Of a stretch of 64,000 nucleotides of DNA, positions 42,836 through 53,231 are shown piece by piece. Position 1 is the stretch's first letter; each line of letters starts with the position of its first letter. Source of the DNA: Ahaetulla prasina. Taxonomy: Eukaryota > Chordata > Lepidosauria > Squamata > Colubridae. The translations under genes were made by a program, and so were the position numbers. The stretch is taken from positions 154,397,502 through 154,461,501 of the forward strand of contig NC_080541.1 in assembly GCF_028640845.1 (NCBI RefSeq), written 5' to 3'. The notes under the pieces were generated by a model, which ran no database searches, was not told the origin of the DNA, and worked only from the letters and a program-made list of their open reading frames with translations.

Positions 42836-42839
42836 ACTT

Positions 42840-42965
42840 CATAGTGCTTTATACTGGTTTACAGAGTCAGAATATTGCCCCCAATAATCTGGTTCCTCAT
42901 TTTACCAACCTTGGAAGGATGGAAGACTGAGTCAACCTTGAGCCGGTGAGATTCTAAGCTGATGC
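42840..42965 (-). mobile_element. MIR-like SINE fragment
   Basis: Reverse copy of the core and tail: ATTGCCCCCAATAATCTGG, GACTGAGTCAACCTTGAGCC. Truncated at the tRNA side. Confidence 0.75.
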
Positions 42966-43319
42966 TTACCCAATAGTTAATCTATCTAGGTATAATAGTT
43001 CAGCTATGTTCTTCAAGACCATTGTACTTTTCTACAAATGTGGATGAAAAAAGTCTTGGTTTTGAATAGAATAAATATTTAAATCTCCCGGAATGTTTTG
43101 TATAAAATAAAAGCTGAAACATTTCAAATCTTCTGTAACAAAGAACAATGGAAATTCAAAGCAAGCCCCTGATCTTCTCGCTGTTTTACTCTAAGACCTT
43201 CAAAGTAGCAGGGCTGATTATGTGGACTGCTACCTACTTAACCCGAGGTTCATGTCTTTCTACAATTAAACATTTATACTAAAACAAGTAACAACAACAA
43301 TAACCATACCTCATTTCAT
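42966..43319. other. Unique DNA
   Basis: I see nothing recognisable here. Confidence 0.5.
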
Positions 43320-43910
43320 TTCATTTCAGACATTAATACAATTGAGCGTGTCCAGAAATATTTTACAAGAAGAGTTCTCCACTCATCTGTTTATAAATAT
43401 CTTATGCCACCAGACTTGAAATCCTGGGTTTAGAAAATTTAGAACTCCGCCACCTTCGACATGACCTGAGCTTAACTCATAGAATCATCTGTTACAACGT
43501 TCTTCCTGTTGAAGACTACTTCAGCTTCAATCACAACAATACACGAGCACACAATAGATTTAAGCTTAATGTGAACCATTCCAATCTTGATTGCAGAAAA
43601 TATGACTTCAGAAACAGGGTTTTTAATGCCTGGAATGCACTACCAGACTCTGTGGTCTCTTCCCAAAATCCCCAAAGCTTTAACCAAAAACTATCTACTA
43701 TTGACCTCACCCCATTCCTAAGAGGTCTGTAAGGAGCGTGCATAAGAACACCAATGTGCCTACCGTTCCTGTCCTAATGGTCCCTTTGATTGTATACAAT
43801 TTCATATAGTTATTACATACTTATGGTTATATATATGCTTATATATCGTATAGTTATTTCATGCTTATGCTTATATATAATGTTGTGACAAATAAAAAAA
43901 ATAAGCAAAG
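43320..43910 (+). mobile_element. CR1-type LINE, ORF2 C-terminus and 3' UTR (duplication copy 1)
   Basis: From 43331 the frame reads DINTIERVQKYFTRRVLHSS, ...YLMPPDLKSW, and after a frameshift LEILGLENLELRHLRHDLSL, then NHNNTRAHNRFKLNVNHSN and FRNRVFNAWNALPDSVVSS to a stop at 43730. This is the CR1 C-terminal region. The UTR ends in GTTGTGACAAATAAAAAAAA (to about 43903). Confidence 0.85.
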
Positions 43911-44098
43911 ATTCATTATAACACAGTATATGAAGCAAAAAGAGTGAAGAATGAGTAAAGATTAAAGAGTATGGCTATTGACATGAGTCTCTATTCCTAA
44001 TGCTCTACCATAGTGCACAGATTTGCATTTTGCAACCTGCCAGCAACATTCAAAAGATAAAGAAAAATGATCTAATGTTTGAATATTATATTTCTTAG

Positions 44099-44740
44099 AT
44101 GCTAAAACATCATCAGCATTATCAGCAACGTTTATACAATATGGAGTGGGCATATCTTGTGTCTATACCAGGTGTCCCCAACCCCTGGGCCATGGCTGAC
44201 TACTCAGCCATGGCCTATTCGGAACGGGGCCACATGAGTATTGGGCTGGCACACATGCACACACACATCTTAATTTGCAAAAGCAGCAGGCCAGCATGTG
44301 TGTACACACAAGCTTGCTGGCCTGCCACTCGCGCAGCCTGGTTCCCCTTTCCCCCCTTCCCAGTTGGGCCACCCAGCCACAAAGGCTTGGGATCACTGTA
44401 TAAAATATCTTATGCCACCAGACTTGAAATCCTGGGTTTAGAAAATTTAGAACTCCGCCACCTTCGACATGACCTGAGCTTAACTCATAGAATCATCTGT
44501 TACAACGTTCTTCCTGTTGAAGACTACTTCAGCTTCAATCACAACAATACACGAGCACACAATAGATTTAAGCTTAATGTGAACCATTCCAATCTTGATT
44601 GCAGAAAATATGACTTCAGAAACAGGGTTTTTAATGCCTGGAATGCACTACCAGACTCTGTGGTCTCTTCCCAAAATCCCCAAAGCTTTAACCAAAAACT
44701 ATCTACTATTGACCTCACCCCATTCCTAAGAGGTCTGTAA
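44099..44740 (+). pseudogene. 213-codon chimeric ORF made by the duplication junction
   Basis: The frame is open from unique sequence and the hAT element (MLKHHQHYQQRLYNMEW...) across the junction at 44403 into the CR1 C-terminus (ATRLEILGLENLELRHLR ... STIDLTPFLRGL). The CR1 half alone is real ancestral coding sequence; the first ~104 residues come from non-coding DNA. There is no sign of expression. Confidence 0.6.
44169..44398 (+). mobile_element. hAT-like element (duplication copy 1)
   Basis: CAGGTGTCCCCAACCCCTGG ... GCTTGGGATCACTG. These ends resemble the CAGTGTTCCCCAACC group of hAT elements. No clear 8-bp duplication remains. The duplication boundary is 4 bases after its right end. 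Confidence 0.6.
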
Positions 44741-44918
44741 GGAGCGTGCATAAGAACACCAATGTGCCTACCGTTCCTGTCCTAATGGTCCCTTTGATTG
44801 TATACAATTTCATATAGTTATTACATACTTATGGTTATATATATGCTTATATATCGTATAGTTATTTCATGCTTATGCTTATATATAATGTTGTGACAAA
44901 TAAAAAAAATAAGCAAAG
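44403..44918 (+). mobile_element. CR1-type LINE 3' end (duplication copy 2)
   Basis: Exact copy of 43395-43910 as far as I can compare, lacking the part upstream of the duplication boundary. Confidence 0.85.
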
Positions 44919-45176
44919 ATTCATTATAACACAGTATATGAAGCAAAAAGAGTGAAGAATGAGTAAAGATTAAAGAGTATGGCTATTGACATGAGTCTCT
45001 ATTCCTAATGCTCTACCATAGTGCACAGATTTGCATTTTGCAACCTGCCAGCAACATTCAAAAGATAAAGAAAAATGATCTAATGTTTGAATATTATATT
45101 TCTTAGATGCTAAAACATCATCAGCATTATCAGCAACGTTTATACAATATGGAGTGGGCATATCTTGTGTCTATAC

Positions 45177-45408
45177 CAGGTGTCCCCAACCCCTGGGCCA
45201 TGGCTGACTACTCAGCCATGGCCTATTCGGAACGGGGCCACATGAGTATTGGGCTGGCACACATGCACACACACACATCTTAATTTGCAAAAGCAGCAGG
45301 CCAGCATGTGTGTACACACAAGCATGCTGGCCCGCCACTCGCGCAGCCTGGTTCCCCTCTCCCCCCTTCCCAGTTGGGCCACCCAGCCACAAAGGCTTGG
45401 GATCACTG
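45177..45408 (+). mobile_element. hAT-like element (duplication copy 2)
   Basis: Copy of 44169-44398 with one additional CA unit and three substitutions. Confidence 0.6.
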
Positions 45409-45420
45409 TATAAAATATCT

Positions 45421-45757
45421 ATCTTCCACAGCACCGCAATCCACAGTGATTTCTCTCAGTGTAAACATGTAGCTATAAACCTAATGCTCTTTTCTACTTC
45501 ATCCCTTATGTTCCAGTGAACAGTGGCCAGAATGGAAATGGTGTCTTCTGCTTTATTGGCCAACTCTGGAGAGATTTCATTTTTAAGCCAAACCAATGAT
45601 CATTTGGAAAAGAAGCCCATCACAGCGCTCAGAAAATTTGCAGCATTTATAACACAACTGAAAAGTTATTCTTCTAAGACGGGAATACTTCTAACTCCAT
45701 TCTACATATGTTTACTAGATTATGTAGACAGCCCCGATGCACAAATAAGGTATACTA
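45421..45757. other. Unique DNA
   Basis: An 81-codon plus ORF (45523-45768) runs partly into the MITE; I see no protein-like support. Confidence 0.45.
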
Positions 45758-46700
45758 TAGTTGGATAATAAGTTCCCAAATTACAATCATTCTTTTACTG
45801 ACCATTCAAAGTTTCAACAGCACTGAAAAAAGTGATTTAGTTTTGACCGGTTTTCACACAATCTTACAGCATCCCCATGGTCATGTGATCAAAATTCAGA
45901 AGATAAAGTTCCTGCCACAATTTTTTCTTTTGGGAATTATAACGGATTGTACAGGGATTGAGACTAAACTGATTCTGAATTTAATAACAGCAGCAAGACT
46001 GTTGATTGGACAATACTGGAAGAAAGAAGAGGTACCTACAATAGAAGAATAGATACTGAAAGTCATTAATTTGGCTGAGATGGCTAAAATCTCAGCTTTT
46101 TTAAAAGACAATACGCAGGAAAGATATTTAATTGAATGGAAAAAATGGATTGATTATCTACAAAATAGATATCAGATTAAGAAATATCAGATTGCCTTTG
46201 AATAATTAGAAAGTTATTTTGTGTAATGGGGAGGGGGTTGGGAGATGAAAAGCTTTGGATGTGGTTAATTGGATTGGAAGGGAAAATTTTATTCTATGTT
46301 TGGTTTATGTATAACAATACCTTGTGATTGACCCGGGAAGCCGGGGCGGGGGGAAGGAGGGGAAGGGGTTTTTTGGGAGGGAGGGGGGAAAAAAGGGGGG
46401 GAAAATGTCTTTGTTTTTTTAAAAAACTCTTTCAATAAAAAAAAAATTCAGTCTATTCCAGGGGTCTAGACTGACAACTGACTCATATTTATGATAGATG
46501 CATGTGATCTAGCAAGCAAACAAAAAAGTGGCTGGGGAAGCCAGATTCACTTAACAGCCGTGTTACTAACTGAACAACTGCAGTGATTCACTGTGGCAAC
46601 AAAGGTCATAAAATGGGGCAAAACTCACTTATTATTGTCTCTTTGAGAAACAGAAATGTTGGGCTCAATTGTAGTCATACGTTGAGGGCTACATGTATAA
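45758..46700 (-). mobile_element. Tigger-like MITE split by an L1 insertion
   Basis: The reverse copy covers 45758-45899 and resumes at 46443, ending with AGTCATACGTTGAGGGCTAC. The word AAAATTCAG appears on both sides of the L1. Confidence 0.8.
45900..46442 (+). mobile_element. L1 LINE 3' end with target duplication
   Basis: The frame reads LILNLITAARLLIGQYWKKE, EVPTIEE then, past one stop, KVINLAEMAKISAFLKDNTQ and YLIEWKKWIDYLQNRYQIKK, the L1 ORF2 C-terminus. The 3' UTR has a G-rich block (46330-46405, with runs of 4-7 G) that could form G-quadruplexes, then CAATAAA and the A-tail. AAAATTCAG at 45891-45899 and 46443-46451 is the target duplication. Confidence 0.85.
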
Positions 46701-47199
46701 CACTTTGCCATTCAATTTGCCTATTGATGTACATTCCGAAAAATGTCATGAGTACATTCTTTTATCCTCACAAACTCCAGATCAAACCATAACCTGAATG
46801 ACTGAAAAGAGCCGAAGCTATATTTAGACAGCGAGTAAGTGTACGTTTCATACATATTGTGAAAAGATGAGGGACTTTCAGAACCATTCAATGGAACAAA
46901 TGACACTATTATGTTCTGTATTTCTCCTTAAATAATATTTACAATCCATATTTTAGAATACTGAATAAAATCTAAATCATTTCTTTCATATCACGTCTGT
47001 GGACAGCATCAATACACTACTTCTCTGAGAACTATTAGCAACAGCTTACAAAAGCTCTATTGATTTAGGGGTTTCTTTTTTAAGTCAGATGTTTGGTTAG
47101 AGACCACTCATGCGAAACACATGAATAAAAGTCAGAAATCATATTTGCATATAAAAACTTAGTAAAGAATGCCAGCACCACTTAGATCAAATGTTTTGC
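46701..47199. other. Unique DNA
   Basis: I see nothing recognisable here. Confidence 0.5.
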
Positions 47200-47330
47200 A
47201 TTTTTAAGGTTGACTATTTTGTATTTTTAATCATGACCGTTTTTATATATTTGTTGTTTTATACTGTACACTGCTCAGAGTTATTCTCTGTGACATGGGT
47301 AGTTATATAAATCTGATAAATAAATAAGCC
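47200..47330 (+). mobile_element. L2-like 3' tail fragment
   Basis: ACTGCTCAGAGTTATTCTCT then TATATAAATCTGATAAATAA resembles the L2 3' end (CCTGAGTCC... ATATAAATTTAATAAATAA). Weak. Confidence 0.45.
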
Positions 47331-47567
47331 AGCTAAAACATAGAAAAGACTCCTTTGAGCCAAACCTTGAGTTTTAGTGACTTCACGGTAATAAACATAG
47401 TTTGTTTGTTTGTCTGTTTGTGAAAACGAAAGTAGTTTTTTTGCTTCCATATTCTTCCCAATGTGTCTAATGGCTTGGCATCTCCTGGTGGTCTTCCATC
47501 CAAATAGCAACCAGGTTCAACTCTTCTTAGATTTTTTGATCAGCCAAACACAGCTATGTCAGGCCAC

Positions 47568-47815
47568 TTAGCAATCACAATAGCAGTAGCATTTAGACTT
47601 AAATACCCCTTCATAGCACTTTACAGCCCTCTCTAAGCAGTTTACAGAGTCAGTATATTGCCCCCAACAATCTGAGTCCTTATTTTACAGATCTAGGAAG
47701 GATCAAAGGCTGAGTCAACCTTGAGCCAGTCAGAATTGAACTGCTGGCAGGCAGCAGAATTAGTCTACAATGTTGCATTCTAACAACTGTGCTACCTAGA
47801 TTACATGAGTACTCT
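47568..47815 (-). mobile_element. MIR-like tRNA SINE, subfamily 1
   Basis: Reverse copy: ATAGCAGTAGCATTTAGAC tail, ATTGCCCCCAACAATCTGAG, GGCTGAGTCAACCTTGAGCC core, and the tRNA-like head to about 47815. Confidence 0.8.
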
Positions 47816-47869
47816 TTTCAAACTTAATTAAAGAAAGGTTCTGTTCTGTCCTCCTCCACCTTCGTCAGA

Positions 47870-48440
47870 ATGATGGCTTAATTAGCCGGCACTATCAGCT
47901 CTGGTGGCAAAAGAGCCAGCGTTTTCCAAGAGCCCTCGTTATCTTCCACGACGCTGGTGAGTCACAAACTTCAACTCTAAGTCAATCAGTGGATTTGCCT
48001 GTTACAAGAGACATACCAGCTCTCGCTGCCTTTTATATCCTGTAGGGTGTGGCTCCATGACTCAGCACTTCCTAGGCCTGCCCCACCCTTGCTTCTGTTG
48101 TTCCCTTCTCTCCTGCCTACAAAATCTAGGATTCAACCACGCCTGATTGCTGTCAGCTGGGTCTGCAGGCGTGGCCTGGGGGGGAAAGAGTCAGGGGATG
48201 GAGGCCTCATTATTTCTTCCACCTGGCCTGCTTCTGGCTCTTGAAGCTGAACCAGGGAAGCTGGTGCTCCCGAGGTAAGTTCTGACAGCCCTTCCCCCTC
48301 ACTGTCCAAGTCACTTTCTGGCAGCAGGCCCAGCTCCAAGTCACTTTCTGGCAGGAGGGCCGGCTCGGGGGGCGCAGACACAACAGGTTCCACATAACTC
48401 CTGTCATACACTTCAGTTCCTGCTAACCCAGCCATTCAAA
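47870..48440 (-). mobile_element. Unclassified GC-rich repeat, LTR-retroelement-like
   Basis: A 100-codon minus ORF (48435-48133) encodes an acidic stretch with a repeated LLPESDLELG/LLPESDLDSE motif, from a 29-bp direct repeat at 48308-48358 (AAGTCACTTTCTGGCAG). GC and CpG content differ sharply from flanks. On the plus strand CCTTTTATATCCTG (48030) looks like a TATA box. It could be the leader region of an LTR element or a host CpG-rich segment; I do not recognise a gene. Confidence 0.35.
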
Positions 48441-48868
48441 AGCAGGCAACTGCGAGTAGATAAATGGGTACCACTTTGGTGGGCAATTTTATAGGATATG
48501 AAAGGAGCCTCAACAGGATGTTCTCCGAGCAATGGTGACGTTACCAGCAAATCCTTTCATTCCAGAAGCACTTCAGTGCTTCCAACAGGGAAGTAGTAGT
48601 AGCACTGCATGAATGGAATAAATCACCTGTAATTTAAAACAATAATGCAGACAGCAGATGAACCCATTGCTCTTTCAAGATACTATCACTCTGATTTTAT
48701 TATTCTGTTCTTTTTTACCAAAAAAGTGATTTTATGGCAATATGAGCCTTTCATGCCTTTCAAATGACACTGAGGTCAGGGGCCTGATATTGAATTGTCT
48801 GTTAATTGTGTCTTTAGTGCCGTGAACTGGGATAAACTGGGATGCAGATGTGTAGAGACTGGGATGGA
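48441..48868. other. Unique DNA
   Basis: I see nothing recognisable here. Confidence 0.5.
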
Positions 48869-49094
48869 ATCCAATGCAGGGGTGTAATCCAGCAGGTTCT
48901 GACAGGTTCTGGAGAAAAAGTGGAAATTTTGAGCAGTTTGGAGAACCAACAAATACCGCCTCTGGCTGGCCCCAGAGTGGGGTGGGAATGGAGATTTTGC
49001 AATATCCTTCCTCTGCCATGCCCACCAAGACACGTCCACCAAGACACACCCACTGGTAATAAAAAAAAAATTGGATTTCACCACTGATCCAATG
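48869..49094 (-). mobile_element. hAT-type element with perfect 8-bp target duplication
   Basis: The element (48877-49086): CAGGGGTGTAATCCAGCAGG ... TTGGATTTCACCACTG, between two copies of ATCCAATG. Same family as 24817-25037 and 58015-58291. Confidence 0.9.
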
Positions 49095-49441
49095 CACATT
49101 TATATTGCTATTAATGGTTAGTTTTAGGTGTGAGTACAAGTGGGAAATAGAAGCCCTGTTCCTTTTTATGTGTATATGATATACAGAAGATAACTTGAGG
49201 AAGGGTCAGGTATTTGATCTGCCATTTTGACCTCTATAGCCCCCTCTACCACCACACGCGTGCCCAGACATAGAGGTCCCTGCCTTACCTCCAGGTAACA
49301 CATCTCCAGTTAACAGAACATACTCCTGTAACAATGATAAAGTCTTTCCAAGTCAAGATCAAATTGCCAACCGTCTCTACCACTCCTACTGGTACACTGT
49401 CTAATTCAGTGATAGAGACAGAAAAACACCTAAACCCATTA
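49095..49441. other. Unique DNA
   Basis: I see nothing recognisable here. Confidence 0.5.
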
Positions 49442-49675
49442 GGGCAAGTCAATGGTCATAAGTACTACAGGCTACTTTTGCTGACTGCAAGCTACCAGCA
49501 ATTTGGCAGTTCGAATCTCACTGGCTCAAGGTTGACTCAGCCTTCCATCCTTCCGAGGTTGGTAAAATGAGGATTTGTATTGTTGGGGGCAATAAGCTGA
49601 CTCTGTAAATCGCTTAGACAGGGCTATAAAGCACTGTAAAGTGGTATATAAGTCTAAATGCTATTGCTATTCTTC
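49442..49675 (+). mobile_element. MIR-like tRNA SINE, subfamily 1
   Basis: TACTACAGGCTACTTTTGCT and GGCAGTTCGAATCTCACTGG (box B) head, GGTTGACTCAGCCTTCCATC core, and AGGGCTATAAAGCACTGTAA tail ending TGCTATTGCTATT. Confidence 0.85.
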
Positions 49676-49687
49676 CATGAACATTTT

Positions 49688-49905
49688 TTTATCCCACCTT
49701 TATAGGTAATTCAAGGTGGCCAGTATACCTAATACTTATCCTTCTCCCATTTCTCCTCCAGCAACAATCCTGTGAAGTGGATTGGGCTGAGATAGAGTAA
49801 CTGACACAAAAGTCATCCACTGACTTTCATGCCTGAAGTTGGACTAGAACTCATGGACTCCTGATTTCTAGGCCAGCATCTTCACCACTACTGTAAAGTG
49901 GCTCT
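49688..49905 (-). mobile_element. tRNA-derived SINE, second family
   Basis: Reverse copy of the family at 5925-6160: TTTTTATCCCACCTTTATAG tail, GGGCTGAGATAGAGTAACTG body, CTAGAACTCATGGACTC box-B region. Confidence 0.7.
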
Positions 49906-50208
49906 CTTCAGGTTAATTCTTCAAGTGAAGTATATCAGACAAGAGCATACTTTCTGAGCAGTTTTTGAAAATTTATATTTTCAAGGGTACTAGCATCTGG
50001 CATATCTTATTTACAATTTTGTGCTGGATAGTATGAAATTTTCTAGTCTGGACTTTCTTCCCTTCTGCTATCTTTGCTTTAAAATAGATGCAGGGGAAAA
50101 TATTTTTAAAAATGTATTGCATGAAAATTTTGACAGTACACTATGAAGTTGAAACTTGGCAAGCTTAATATCTTTCAAAGTGTCACAGTCCCTGCTATTT
50201 TCATCCAA

Positions 50209-50300
50209 GGGAGGGAGGGAGGGAGGGAGGGAGGGAAAGAAGGAAGGAAGGAAGGAAGGAAGGAAGGAAGGAAGGAAGGAAGGAAGGAAGGAAGGAAGGA
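50209..50300 (+). repeat. (GAGG)n-(GAAG)n microsatellite
   Basis: Six to seven GAGG units pass into about 16 GAAG units. ORFs across it are artefacts. Confidence 0.97.
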
Positions 50301-51180
50301 AATTCCAGCCTCTTCAAATCTTGATTTCCAATTCAAATTAACCAGGATTGATTCAGACAAACAGACTCCCTTCCTCTCTATACTTGATAGGCTATAAATG
50401 AAACAGATACTATGTGCTAGTTTATACTATGCATCCAACATGCAGCTGTTTGATTACAAATCAGTGGCTTAAGTGCTAATGGGTAATGGTGAAATCTGAG
50501 GAAATTTAGGAGTTAAGTGTGGCGGCTGGTATCTTGTAAGACTTCATGAAAAACTTTGAAGTCTGATGTTGTGATCAATTGGCAAGGTAATCATAAATCC
50601 ACATGATCAAAAGGATAGTTTACAGAAGGGAATCCAAACATTTCAAGACTCATCTGATATGATACTTTACAATTTACTAGAATTCTTGCCTTTTGTTGCC
50701 AGTATTTTTCTCAATATAATTCAGCAGGCTGTTTATTTTTATTATAGTACTGAATGGACTAGATACCATTCCTGCAAGTTTGTCCTTTCTGGGCAGATTC
50801 TTTATCTATCCTGACATAGTTTGTGCCATGTAAAAGTTCTTGCTTCGTCTGGCCCCTTCACTTTTAAGATACCTCTAAAGAGAGAATTAAGAAAATGTGT
50901 TGAGAGTCAATATAGCTTTTTAAAAAAGTTTCCGTTATTGATCTGCACCATCTCTTTTACTGAGGGTATCATTGCTTTTAAAAAATTTATATTGTTTGAA
51001 AAGCTGCCTGCACCACCTGAATAAAACCTGCCCAGGCATTAAGAAAGAGTATCAGACATTGTTTAAGAAAGCTATCACTGTCATTTAGTTTTAAACGGTT
51101 AAAGAGACAAACCTTTTTGGGAAAGTGGTGCTATTTTTATAGAATTATGTTCCACAATTTGCACTCTGAAGGAAAATCTA
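50301..51180. other. Unique DNA
   Basis: I see nothing recognisable here. Confidence 0.5.
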
Positions 51181-51204
51181 CACAGGGCTTAAAGAACTTA
51201 TATA

Positions 51205-51270
51205 TTTTGGTTCACATATATACTGTGTGACAAATAAATAAATAAAATAAATAAATAAATAAAAATAAAA
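51205..51270 (+). mobile_element. CR1-type LINE tail fragment
   Basis: TATATACTGTGTGACAAATA followed by AAAT repeats matches the CR1 UTR end (GTTGTGACAAATAAA). Confidence 0.6.
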
Positions 51271-51434
51271 CATTAACCTGGTAGACTTTGACTTTCAATC
51301 ACTTGTTTAGCAACTCTTTGAAGATACAAAAAAAAACCCCCAAAGTGACTTACAATCAGTCCTTGCACTTACAACCATTTAATCAGTCACATGATTAAAA
51401 TTTGGATGCTTGGTAACCGGCATGTATTTACATT

Positions 51435-51794
51435 AAGGTAAGGTAAAGGTTCCTCTCACACATACGTGCTAGTCGTTGCCGACTCTAGGGGGCAGTGCTC
51501 ATCTCCGTTTCAAAGCCAAAGAGCCAGCGCTGTCCAAAGACATCTCCGTGGTTATGTGGCCAGCATGACTCAACAGCAAAGGCGCACAGAACACTGTTAC
51601 CTTCCTGCCAAAGGTGGTCCCTATTTTTTCTACTTGCATTTTTATGTGCTTTCGAAACTGCTAGGTTGGCAGAAGCTGGGACAAGTAACGGGAGCTCACC
51701 CCGTTACACGGCAGCACTAGGGATTCGAACCACTGAGCTACCGACCTTTCGATTGACAAGCTCAACGTCCTAGCCCCTGAGCCACCGCATCCCA
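51435..51794 (-). mobile_element. Sauria-type SINE
   Basis: Reverse copy: the 3' tail complement AAGGTAAGGTAAAGG (ACCTTT-like repeats), the body GACTCTAGGGGGCAGTGCTC ... GGGAGCTCACCCCGTTAC, box B complement GGGATTCGAACC (51720-51731), and head CTCAACGTCCTAGCCCCTGA GCCACCGCATCCC. TTACATT at 51428-51434 and 51795-51801 is the target duplication. Sauria SINEs are squamate-specific and share a tail with BovB, their LINE partner. Confidence 0.92.
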
Positions 51795-51857
51795 TTACAT
51801 TACATTCCTGTAAATACATTGCAGCATCCTGGATCACACAATCACCATTTGTGACCT

Positions 51858-51858
<1 letters not shown>

Positions 51859-51904
<46 letters not shown>

Positions 51905-52362
51905 GTCAAATACATATTAAAATATATATAAGTATAAGCATGAATTGAATACATAAAATGAATACAACTAAAGGGAACATTGGGACAAGGACAGTAGGCA
52001 CCCTGGTGCTCTTACGCACGCCCCTTACAGACCTCTTAGGAATGAGGTGAGGTCAACAGTAGACAGTCTTAGGTTAAAGTTTTGGGAATTTTGGGATGAG
52101 ACCACAGAATCTGGTAGTGCATTCCAGGCATTAATAACTCTGTTACTGAAGTCATATTTTCTGCAATCGAGATTGGAGTGGTTCACTTTAAGTTTGAATC
52201 TATTGTGTGCTCGTGTATTGTTGTGGTTGAAGCTGAAGTAGTCATTGACAGGAAGGACATTGTAGCAAATGATTTTATGAGCTATGCTCAGGTCATACCG
52301 AAGGCGGCGTAGTTCTAAATTTTCTAAACCCAGAATTTCAAGTCTGGTGGCATACGGTATTA
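51859..52362 (-). mobile_element. CR1-type LINE, ORF2 C-terminus intact, 3' UTR
   Basis: The minus strand is open for about 115 codons (from 52370) to a stop at 52025: ATRLEILGLENLELRRLRYD, FSFNHNNTRAHNRFKLKVNH, FSNRVINAWNALPDSVVSSQ, STVDLTSFLRGL. The UTR ends in TTTA repeats (51860-51904). TGACCTT lies at both ends (51852-51858, 52363-52369), a short target duplication. A young 5'-truncated copy. Confidence 0.88.
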
Positions 52363-52547
52363 TGACCTTCCTAGTTTCTGACAAGCAACGTCAATGGGAT
52401 AATTTGAAATTGCTTAATGACTTCACGATTAACTTAACAACTTCAAAAAAGGTTGTAAAATAAATTATGACTTACTTAACAACCGGCTCGCTTGGCAATG
52501 GAAGTTCTCGTCACAACCGAGGACGTAGGTTGAGGACTTATATACAC

Positions 52548-53231
52548 GCATATTGTCTAAGTTTAAAAATGAACACATTTTATATTTAAATGTTTCAAAG
52601 CTTTTGCTTCCTTGGGCTTGCTTTTGCACTGAAGAGCAATATATAAATAAAATCAGAGCTTGCAGCAATCGTGCCGTGCTTGCTCAAAATTCTGATTTTT
52701 TTTCGTGTGTTACTGATTTATCTTGTTTTTTTTTATTGTAATCCTATGGTTATATATATTTGAATAAAAAAAAATAAGGAACTGGACAAAAGAGATAATT
52801 TTTTTCATTCTCTTTCTTCATTTTATTTCTCTATCCCTTCTTTAAATTCTCTAGCATTCTCATCCTCTGAAATTTCAATGTAACTGGTTGTTATTCTCTG
52901 TTGATTGATTGGGGAGAAGAATCTCCATCTGGAACCCAGGTGGCTGTTTAGCCAAATGGCCGCCTTCTCTGCATGTTATCGATGTATGTATGTATTTAGT
53001 TGATCGAGGAAAGACTGATGTCTTCTCTTAAGAAACTAAATATTTAATTATGTACCTTGACTCTTTCCCAATGCCTTCCTGTCTTTAAGCTTTCCCTATG
53101 CTCTTTTGCAAAGTTCAGCAATGCATAAATAGAGATTAAATTTAAAAAGAATATATTCTACATTATTATTTTTTTAAAAAAAGATATATTCAAGGAAGGA
53201 AAAAAACAAGTGTTGCCTGTATGTGTAAGTG
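52548..53231. other. Unique AT-rich DNA
   Basis: I see nothing recognisable here. Confidence 0.5.

Larger units (their letters stand above)
43395..45420 (+). repeat. 1-kb tandem segmental duplication
   Basis: Copy 1 is 43395-44402 and copy 2 is 44403-45412. By eye they differ by three substitutions (near 44314, 44323 and 44349) and one CA dinucleotide in the CA run, that is over 99 percent the same. The 8-base word AAATATCT lies at all three boundaries (43395, 44403, 45413), as expected of a duplication made through microhomology. Each unit holds a CR1 end, 250 bp of unique DNA and a hAT element. Confidence 0.95.
51343..52547 (-). mobile_element. Tigger-like MITE carrying two later insertions
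   Basis: The reverse copy is in three pieces: 51343-51434, 51795-51858 and 52363-52547. The breaks hold a Sauria SINE and a CR1 end. Joined in order the pieces follow the MITE consensus, so the MITE is the oldest of the three. Confidence 0.85.

Noticed and set aside
43531..43743. Repeated 70-codon minus ORFs beginning MHAPYRPLRNGVRSIVDS (also near 3984 and 44539)
   Set aside because: They are the antisense of the CR1 C-terminus; the conserved sense frame is the plus strand here.
45523..45768. 81-codon plus ORF as a gene
   Set aside because: Its end runs into a MITE and it has no splice or protein-family support.
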